Shown here: positions 56,075 to 64,000 of the stretch, in pieces | Layout of the letters: each line of letters starts with the position of its first letter | Position numbering within the stretch: the first letter of the stretch is position 1 | From: DASRAU01 sp035638075 | GTDB taxonomy: Bacteria > Acidobacteriota > Polarisedimenticolia > Gp22-AA2 | Assembly: GCA_035638075.1 (NCBI GenBank) | Contig: DASRAU010000026.1 | Coordinates: 27,573-91,572 of the forward strand | Length of the DNA: 64,000 nt | Direction of reading: 5' to 3' | The notes under the pieces: model-generated | What the model saw: only the letters and a program-made list of their open reading frames with translations | Database searches by the model: none | Told to the model about the DNA's origin: nothing | Position numbers and translations under genes: made by a program

Positions 56075-57868
56075 TTGACGCCGCCACCACCGCGGACGCG
56101 CCTGAAGCTCGGACCTCTCCGGGCGGTCACCACCCTGCGCGCCCTCATCCTGCTCACCCTCGCCGGGCTCATCCTCTGGACCGCCCTGTCGTGGGGCCGT
56201 CGCGGTGCGCCGCAGGCGGACATCACCATGAGTCCCGCCGAGCCCGCGCCCGAGGGCCCGGTCCTCGACCAGTCGGACAAGTTCAGCGCCAGCGGCACGC
56301 GCGAAGGACGCCCGGCCTTCGACCTCGCCGCCCAGACGGTCACCGGCTTCGAGGGCGACAAGAAGCGCCTCGAGTCGGTCAACCTGACGGTGCACGAGGT
56401 GGAGGGGGGCTCGGTCCAGGTGACGAGCCAGGAGGGGCAGTTCGATCCGGGGGCGCGCCGGGCGCAGCTCTCGAAGGACGTCGCCATCCGCACCCCCGAC
56501 GGCCTGTCGCTCGAAACCGGCAACCTCTTCTATGACAGCGACCGCGACATGATCTACACGGGGGATCCGCTGCGCTTCGAGCTGGGGCAGGTCCGCGGCA
56601 CCGGGCAGGGGATGAACTACCTGGTCGACGAGCGCCGCATCAAGATCGCCTCCAAGGTCGACCTGACCATCGCGGTGAACGACGGCGGTCCCCCGGCCCG
56701 CATCCGGGCCGGGAGCCTGGTCGCCAGCCTCGCCGACAACAGCGCGGTGTTCACCGAGAACGCCGTGCTCGAGCGCGGCGCCGATCGCCTCACCGGCAAC
56801 TACCTGCGCCTCGTCCTCGACGAGAAGCGCGAGCAGGTGCGGGAGATCCGCTCCTTCGGGGACGTGGTCGTGACCCTGGGCCCCGACGCCGAGGGGAAGA
56901 GCAGCGAGATGCGCGCCGACAGCCTGGTCCTCGCCGTCGGACCGGACAACGCGCTCAAGACCGCAGAGGCCTCCGGCGGTTGCCGGGTCGTCTCCGGCCC
57001 CTACACCACCAACAGCCGCACGGCGTTCTTCGACCGGACCGCCGACCGACTGCAGCTGCGCGGCGACCCGGTCGTCCTGACCGACACCGACCGGGTCACG
57101 GCGCAGGAGATCGACCTGCGTCCCGCGAAACAGACGCTCGAGGCGCGCGGCGATGTGCGCAGCGTGTCGATGCGGCAATCGTCCAACGTCCCGGGCTTCG
57201 CGGCCGTGGGCGCGGTGTCGTTCCAGGCGGCGCGCCTGCTCGCCGAGCAGACGGAGAAAAGGGCCACCTATGACGGCGGAGCGCGCGCCTGGCAGGAAGG
57301 ACAGAGCCTGCAGGCCGACACCATCATCGTGGACCAGGGGGCGCAGCAGATCCGGGCGGCCGGCAACGTCATGTCCCGCTTCACCGAAAAGCCTTCGCCG
57401 CGCGATCCGGCCGGCCGGCCGGTGGCGACCAGCGTCACCGCCCGCCGCCTGACGGTGGACGACGCCAGCGGGAAGGCCCGCTATGAAGAGGATGCGCGCC
57501 TGGTGCGTCCCGACGCCACCCTGACCGGCTCGACCATCACGCTCGAGACCCGCGCCACGGGAAAGCGCCGCGAGCTGCAGCGGGTGCTGGCCAATGGGTC
57601 GGTGTCGGCGCGCCACGCCGGCGCATTCGCCACCGCGTCCGCCGCGGAGTACCTTCCGGATCGGCAGACGCTCGAGCTGACCGACGAGAACGGGCTGGCC
57701 GAGGTGGTGGACAGCGCCACCGGACGCTCGATGAAGGGTCGCAGCCTGACCTATGACCTGGCCGGGGACCGTGTCCTGACGGAAGCGGCCGCCGGAGCCA
57801 GGACCTGGATCACCATGACGCCCCAGGGGGGAACGAAGCCCGTTGAGCCACCACCATCTCGCCATTGA
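56075..57868 (+). CDS. LptC/LptA-like LPS-transport protein, fused or extended
   Basis: 597 residues. One membrane helix near 20-38 (ALILLTLAGLILWTALSW), as in LptC, followed by a long periplasmic part made of repeated OstA/LptA-like beta units (GDPLRFEL, LRGDPVVLTDTDRVTA, ARGDVRSVSM, and LTGSTITLETR). LptC and LptA are each under 200 residues, so this chain could combine both as a bridge for lipopolysaccharide. lptB follows, overlapping by 26 bases. Start TTG at 56075 has GAGGA 5 bases before it. Confidence 0.8.
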   Translation: MTPPPPRTRLKLGPLRAVTTLRALILLTLAGLILWTALSWGRRGAPQADITMSPAEPAPEGPVLDQSDKFSASGTREGRPAFDLAAQTVTGFEGDKKRLESVNLTVHEVEGGSVQVTSQEGQFDPGARRAQLSKDVAIRTPDGLSLETGNLFYDSDRDMIYTGDPLRFELGQVRGTGQGMNYLVDERRIKIASKVDLTIAVNDGGPPARIRAGSLVASLADNSAVFTENAVLERGADRLTGNYLRLVLDEKREQVREIRSFGDVVVTLGPDAEGKSSEMRADSLVLAVGPDNALKTAEASGGCRVVSGPYTTNSRTAFFDRTADRLQLRGDPVVLTDTDRVTAQEIDLRPAKQTLEARGDVRSVSMRQSSNVPGFAAVGAVSFQAARLLAEQTEKRATYDGGARAWQEGQSLQADTIIVDQGAQQIRAAGNVMSRFTEKPSPRDPAGRPVATSVTARRLTVDDASGKARYEEDARLVRPDATLTGSTITLETRATGKRRELQRVLANGSVSARHAGAFATASAAEYLPDRQTLELTDENGLAEVVDSATGRSMKGRSLTYDLAGDRVLTEAAAGARTWITMTPQGGTKPVEPPPSRH

Positions 57869-58601
57869 GGGGCTCTCGAAGAGCTACCGCGGCCGCGCCG
57901 TCATCCGCGATATCTCGCTCGAGATCGGGCCGGGGGAGGTGGTCGGCCTCCTGGGGCCGAACGGGGCCGGCAAGACGACCACGTTCTACTGCGTGGTCGG
58001 TCTCGTGCGGCCCGACGCCGGCCGGGTGCTCCTCGGGGGGCACGACGTGTCGCGCCTGCCGATGTACCTGCGGGCGCGCAACGGCATCAGCTACCTGCCG
58101 CAGGAGCCCTCGATCTTCCGCCGGATGACGGTGGAGGAGAACATCGTCGCCATCCTCGAGACCCTCGACATGCGGCGCCAGGAGATCCGCCAGAGGACCG
58201 CCGAGGTGCTGGAGGAGCTGCGGATCGGCCACCTGGCCAAGAGCCGGGCCTACAACCTGTCGGGCGGGGAGCGGCGCCGGGCCGAGATCGCCCGCGCCCT
58301 GGCCATCTCCCCCTCCTTCATCCTCCTCGACGAACCTTTCTCGGGGATCGATCCGATTGCGGTTGCGGATATCCAGAAAATCATCTATCAATTGAAAGCC
58401 AAGGGAATCGGCCTCCTGATGACGGACCACAATGTCCAGGAGACCCTGCGGATCACCGACCGGGCGTGCATCATCGCCGAAGGACGGATCTTCCGGAAAG
58501 GGACTCCGGACGAGCTGGCGGCCGATCCGCGGGTGCGCGAGGTGTACCTCGGCGAGGGGTTCCGGCTCCTCGACCGGGCGGCCGCCTCCCCGCTCGACTG
58601 A
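57843..58601 (+). CDS. lptB: LPS export ABC transporter ATPase LptB
   Basis: 252 residues. Walker A GLLGPNGAGKTTTFYCVVGL, LSGGERRRAEIARAL signature and Walker B FILLDEPFSGIDP with the LptB-typical switch MTDHNVQETL. Drives lipopolysaccharide extraction with LptFG, whose genes are not in this window. TTG start at 57843 within the preceding gene. rpoN follows, a common order in Gram-negative bacteria. Confidence 0.96.
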   Translation: MSHHHLAIEGLSKSYRGRAVIRDISLEIGPGEVVGLLGPNGAGKTTTFYCVVGLVRPDAGRVLLGGHDVSRLPMYLRARNGISYLPQEPSIFRRMTVEENIVAILETLDMRRQEIRQRTAEVLEELRIGHLAKSRAYNLSGGERRRAEIARALAISPSFILLDEPFSGIDPIAVADIQKIIYQLKAKGIGLLMTDHNVQETLRITDRACIIAEGRIFRKGTPDELAADPRVREVYLGEGFRLLDRAAASPLD

Positions 58602-58619
58602 GGACGGAACAGAGGAGTC

Positions 58620-60128
58620 ATGGCGCTCGAACAGAAGCTTCACCTGCGACTCTCGCAGAAACTGATCATGACGCCGTCGCTGCAGCAGGCGATCAAGCTG
58701 CTGCAGATGACGAAGCTCGAGCTGCAGGAGGAGATCACCCAGGAGCTGACCGAGAACCCCATGCTCGAGGAGGCCCAGGAGCAGGCCCCCGAGCAGGCGG
58801 AAGGCGAGCGTGCCGAGGGGGAGGAGTCGACCCCGGAGACGCACGACGGCGAGGCCCCGGTCTCCGAGGCGGCGGCCCCCGACGCCGCCGTCGCCGAGGC
58901 GCCGGCCCCGGAGGCGGAGAAGGAGAAGGACTCCTTCGACGAGATCGACTACGAGTCCTATTTCCAGGACTACATGGATCTCTCCTACCGGCCGCAGGCG
59001 CCGAGCGAGGAATTCGAGCCGCGGCCGCTCGACGCCGTCCTCAGCAAGCCGCAGAGCCTCACCGACCACCTGCTCTGGCAGCTCGACATGAGCCCCCTGC
59101 CCGGGAGCCGCAAGGAGATCGCCCAGGCGATCATCGGCAACCTCGACGACGCGGGCATGCTGCAGGCTTCGCTCGAGGAGGTCGCCGCCATGGGGCCGTA
59201 CCCGATCGAGGAGGTCGAGCTGGCCCTGCACCACGTGCAGGAGCTCGATCCGCCGGGCATCGCCGCCCGCGACGTGCGCGAGTGCCTGCTGCTCCAGATC
59301 GCCTTCCACGACATGGAGGGGACGCCGGCCGAGACCATCGTCCGCGACCATTTCGACCTGCTGCAGGGGCGCAAGTTCCGCGACCTGGCGCAGGCCATGA
59401 GCCTGACCCTCGACGAGACGATGGAGGCGGTCGAGAGCATCCGCCATCTCGATCCGAAGCCGGGGAAGAAGTACAACTCGCAGGCGGGGGCCTACGTCGT
59501 CCCCGACGTCTACGTCCTCAAGATCGACCGTGGCTACACCATCGTCCTGAACGAGGAAGGGTTGCCGCGGCTGCGCATCAGCCCCTTCTACCGGCGCCTG
59601 ATCGACCGCAACAATCCCGAGGCGACCCCCGAGACGCGCGAGTATGCCCGCGAGAAGTTCCGCTCCGCCTTCCGCCTCATCAAGAGCCTCGAGGAGCGGC
59701 AGCGCACCATCTACAAGGTCGCCAAGAGCATCGTCAAGCACCAGGAGGGGTTCCTCGACTACGGCTTCGAGCACATGCGGCCCCTCATCCTGCGCGACGT
59801 CGCCGACGACATCGGCATGCACGAGTCGACCGTCAGCCGGGTGGTGAACCACAAGTACATGCACACGCCGCGCGGGCTCTTCGAGATGCGGTTCTTCTTC
59901 CATTCGGGGCTCGTGAGCGACAGCGGCGCCGACGTCTCGTCCCTGACGGTCAAGGAGAAGATCAAGAAGGCGGTGGCGGAGGAGGACGCCGGGCACCCGC
60001 TGTCCGACGCCGCCATCGTGCAGATCCTCGGGCGCGAGGGGCTGCGCATCGCCCGGCGCACCATCGCCAAGTACCGTGAGGAGCTGCGCATTCCGTCGTC
60101 GAACGAGCGACGGCAGGGATTCCGTTGA
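58620..60128 (+). CDS. rpoN: RNA polymerase sigma-54 factor
   Basis: 502 residues. Region I is Gln/Leu-rich (LSQKLIMTPSLQQAIKLLQM); an acidic Ala/Glu-rich region II follows at about 50-110; the core-binding part and HTH come next; the RpoN box is intact (ARRTIAKYREELRIPS). It reads promoters such as the one at 12393 together with activators such as the one at 12471. hpf follows directly, as in many genomes. Confidence 0.97.
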   Translation: MALEQKLHLRLSQKLIMTPSLQQAIKLLQMTKLELQEEITQELTENPMLEEAQEQAPEQAEGERAEGEESTPETHDGEAPVSEAAAPDAAVAEAPAPEAEKEKDSFDEIDYESYFQDYMDLSYRPQAPSEEFEPRPLDAVLSKPQSLTDHLLWQLDMSPLPGSRKEIAQAIIGNLDDAGMLQASLEEVAAMGPYPIEEVELALHHVQELDPPGIAARDVRECLLLQIAFHDMEGTPAETIVRDHFDLLQGRKFRDLAQAMSLTLDETMEAVESIRHLDPKPGKKYNSQAGAYVVPDVYVLKIDRGYTIVLNEEGLPRLRISPFYRRLIDRNNPEATPETREYAREKFRSAFRLIKSLEERQRTIYKVAKSIVKHQEGFLDYGFEHMRPLILRDVADDIGMHESTVSRVVNHKYMHTPRGLFEMRFFFHSGLVSDSGADVSSLTVKEKIKKAVAEEDAGHPLSDAAIVQILGREGLRIARRTIAKYREELRIPSSNERRQGFR

Positions 60129-60169
60129 AGGCCCGCAAGCCCGGCCCCGTCGAACCTGGAGACAGCGCC

Positions 60170-60721
60170 ATGACCATCGTGTTCACCGGCCGCAAGGCCC
60201 ACCTGACGGCCGATCTGAAGGCCCTGGCGACCGGGAAGCTGCAGAAACTGCAGACGCTGCTCGGTGATATCCTTGACGCCCACGTCATCCTGAAGCACGA
60301 GAAACGGCGTCAGGTCGTGGAGATGGTGGTGAAGGCGCGCGGGCGGACGCTCGCGGCCGAGGCGGAGGGGACCGAGTTCGACGAGGCGGTCGGGCTGTGC
60401 AGCGACCGCCTGCTGACGCAGGCCCGGCGTCACGCCGATCGCCGCACCAGCCGCCGCAAGGGACGCGGCGCCTGGAAGACCGGCCGCCGCAGCGAGCCGA
60501 TGGCGGCGCCCGAGGTGGACGGGGACGGCGATGGCGTCGCCCCGGGGCTGGTGCGGATGGGACGCGTGGCGCTCAGGTCGATGACGGTGCGCGAGGCGCT
60601 GCTGCGGGCGGGGGATCAGGACCAGCCGGTGCTCGTCTTCCGGGATCTCGCCTCGGAACGCCTGGCGGTGCTCTTCAAGAGACAGGACGGCCGTTACGGC
60701 CTCCTGGAAACGGAGGTCTAG
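60170..60721 (+). CDS. hpf: long-form ribosome hibernation factor HPF
   Basis: 183 residues from ATG 60170, which has GGAGA 7 bases before it; a TTG at 60125 is possible but adds unrelated residues. N-terminal S30AE domain (TIVFTGRKAHLTADLKALAT, then KLQKLQTLL and VVEMVVKARG). The C-terminal dimerisation domain (RSMTVREALLRAGDQDQPVL, then VFRD and RQDGRYGLLE) makes it the long form that joins 70S into 100S particles. It follows rpoN. Confidence 0.93.
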   Translation: MTIVFTGRKAHLTADLKALATGKLQKLQTLLGDILDAHVILKHEKRRQVVEMVVKARGRTLAAEAEGTEFDEAVGLCSDRLLTQARRHADRRTSRRKGRGAWKTGRRSEPMAAPEVDGDGDGVAPGLVRMGRVALRSMTVREALLRAGDQDQPVLVFRDLASERLAVLFKRQDGRYGLLETEV

Positions 60722-60722
60722 G

Positions 60723-61876
60723 GTGCCGGTCGAGTTTTCGCTGAGCCGCGACCAGGAGATGCTGCGCGACTCGGTGCGGGAGTTCGCCCAGTCGGTCCTC
60801 AAGCCGAAGGCGGCCGAGATCGACCGCACCCGCGAGTTCCCCCGGGACAACTGGAAGCGCTGCGCCGAGATGGGCCTCACCGGCATGATGGTGCCGGAGG
60901 AGTGGGGCGGCGCCGGCATCGATGCCGTTTCGTACGTCCTGGCGATCGAGGAGGTGTCGCGCGCCTGCGCCTCGACGGGCGTGATCCTGTCGGTCAACAA
61001 CTCCCTGGTCTGCGGCCCGCTTCTGGCGTTCGGCAACGACGACCAGAAGACCCGCTACCTCAGGCCGCACGCCCAGGGCGAGCGCATCGGCGCCTACTGC
61101 CTGACCGAGCCCAACTCCGGCTCGGATTCCGCCGCGCTGCGGACCCGCGCCGTGAAGAAGGGCGATCGCTACGTCCTCTCCGGCAACAAGGTGTTCGTCA
61201 CCAACGGCGTCGCCGCCGACACCTTCCTCGTCTACGCCACCATCGACCCGGCCCTGAAGCACAAGGGGATCACCGCCTTCCTGGTCGAACGTGCCTTCAA
61301 GGGGGTGCGCACCGGCAAGGAGGAGCGCAAGCTCGGGATCACCGCTTCCGGCTCGGTCGAAATCGTCCTCGAGGACTGCGAGGTCCCGGCGGCGAACCGG
61401 CTCGGCGCCGAGGGGGAGGGCTTCAAGATCGCCATGGCGACGCTCGACGGAGGCCGCATCGGCATCGCCGCGCAGTCGCTCGGCATCGGGCAGGCGGCGC
61501 TCGACGAGGCGCTCGCCTACAGCCGCACCCGCGAGGCCTTCGGCAAGCCGATCGCCGAGCTGCAGGCGATCCAGTGGAAGCTCGCCGACATGGCGCTCGA
61601 GATCGAGGCCGCCCGGCTCCTGACCTGGCGCGCCGCCTGGGTGCGCCAGACGAAGGGTCGCTGCACGAGCGAGGCCTCGATGGCGAAGCTGTTCGCGTCC
61701 GAGGCGTGCAACCGCGCCGCGAAGGAGGCCCTGCAAATCCACGGCGGCTACGGCTACATCACCGAGTACACCGTCGAGCGGCTGTACCGCGACGCCCGCA
61801 TCACCGAGATCTACGAGGGGACGTCCGAGATCCAGCGCCTGGTGATCGCCAAGACGCTCCTCAAGGACGGGGGCGC

Positions 61877-61880
<4 letters not shown>
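60723..61880 (+). CDS. short-chain acyl-CoA dehydrogenase
   Basis: 385 residues, FAD enzyme. Signatures GAYCLTEPNSGSDSAALRT and IHGGYGYITEY, with the catalytic Glu in EIYEGTSEIQRLV. The whole pattern is that of butyryl-/branched short-chain enzymes. It starts with GTG one base after hpf and overlaps the mutase start by 4 bases, so its substrate is probably linked to the mutase (butyryl-CoA or isobutyryl-CoA). Confidence 0.94.
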
Positions 61881-63567
<1,687 letters not shown>

Positions 63568-63571
<4 letters not shown>

Positions 63572-63990
63572 GCACCGCACCGGCGGCGACCGCCACCGTG
63601 CGGCTGCTGGTGGGGAAGGTCGGCCTGGACGGGCACGACCGCGGCGCCAAGATCATCGCGCGCGCATTCCGCGACGCGGGCTTCGAAGTGATCTATACGG
63701 GCCTGCATCAAACCCCGGAGATGGTGGTGGAGACCGCCATCCAGGAAGACGTCGACGCCGTCTCGCTCTCGATTCTGTCGGGCGCGCACAACTACCTGTT
63801 CCCGAAGGTGATCGAGCTGCTGCGCGCGAAGGGCGCCGCGGACATCGCGGTCTTCGGAGGCGGGATCGTGCCCGACGAGGACATCAGCGCGCTCAAGGCG
63901 GCCGGCGTGCTCGAGATCTTCACCCCGGGAGCATCGACCGCCGACGTCGTGGAATGGGTCCAATCGAATATCAAGCCCCGCGCACTCTGA
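63568..63990 (+). CDS. icmB: B12-binding small subunit of acyl-CoA mutase
   Basis: 140 residues, a stand-alone cobalamin domain. The lower cobalt ligand His lies in VGLDGHDRGAKIIARAF; further B12 motifs are LSILSGAHNYLFP and VFGGGIVP. Length and sequence fit IcmB rather than the fused C-terminus of methylmalonyl-CoA mutase. GTG start within the large-subunit stop. It pairs with the upstream subunit. The last 10 bases of the window show nothing. Confidence 0.88.
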
Positions 63991-64000
63991 CACGGCCCGC

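Overview
This is one continuous 64 kb piece of a very GC-rich (roughly 70 percent by eye), gene-dense bacterial chromosome. Almost everything is housekeeping or central metabolism. I see no insertion sequence, prophage, integrase island or CRISPR array. The cell is diderm: it has lptB next to an LptC/LptA-type protein, outer-membrane barrel proteins and a relict TonB-receptor-like tail. It uses sigma-54, makes queuosine-type tRNA modifications, and encodes an actinobacterial-style HspR repressor. The order recO-glyQ-glyS-ppdK, two DUF4388 proteins, a DUF1844 protein, many TPR proteins and GTG/TTG starts fit Acidobacteriota or a neighbouring deep-branching diderm phylum. That placement is inference, not proof.

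Layout. 1-9713: recO end, glyQS, ppdK, a RimK ligase with an AstE/AspA-type deacylase, and mutL, all nearly touching and probably one transcript. 9772-12159: a lytic transglycosylase with its own promoter, facing a TPR lipoprotein-like gene. 12319-18600: a signalling cluster of a sigma-54 activator behind a predicted sigma-54 promoter, a hybrid histidine kinase, a response-regulator/kinase and a DUF4388-TPR protein, followed by a 66-codon barrel relic. 18813-25019: yceD-rpmF-plsX-fabHDG-acpP-fabF behind a consensus sigma-70 promoter, with a second promoter for acpP inside the end of fabG. 25065-31148: an archaeal-type GAPDH homologue, rapZ, a cupin, a MerR-like regulator, the tdh-kbl threonine pathway and a small barrel protein. 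31178-37996: PAP2 phosphatase, tRNA-Pro(GGG), surE-pcm-rnd-queG, then a mixed tRNA/mRNA run: tRNA-Pro(CGG), acyP, apt, tRNA-Arg(CCU), TPR protein. 38022-43445: ssb, murJ-dtd-xerD, accA and mazG. 43491-47306: DUF1844, a large TPR membrane protein and a DUF4388 protein. 47343-52273: a heat-shock operon, dnaK-hsp20-dnaJ-hspR-sigma factor. 52287-56067: DnaC-like ATPase and a thiolase/dehydrogenase/hydratase set. 56075-60721: lptC/A-lptB-rpoN-hpf. 60723-63990: acyl-CoA dehydrogenase and a split B12-dependent acyl-CoA mutase.

How the genes work together. Three regulatory circuits can be read from the DNA: an HspR/HAIR loop over the dnaK promoter with hspR in the same operon; a sigma-54 promoter in front of a sigma-54 activator, with rpoN elsewhere in the window; and layered promoters in the fatty-acid operon. 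The acyl-CoA enzymes at 53-56 kb and 60-64 kb suggest short-chain and branched acyl-CoA turnover. The mutase carries the Phe/Gln substrate-pocket pair of isobutyryl-CoA mutase rather than the Tyr/Arg pair of methylmalonyl-CoA mutase. I found no clearly new multi-gene defence or mobile system. The best leads are the HspR/sigma heat-shock operon, the mutase specificity call, the RimK/deacylase pair, the archaeal-type GAPDH homologue and the sigma-54 signalling cluster with its degenerate domains.
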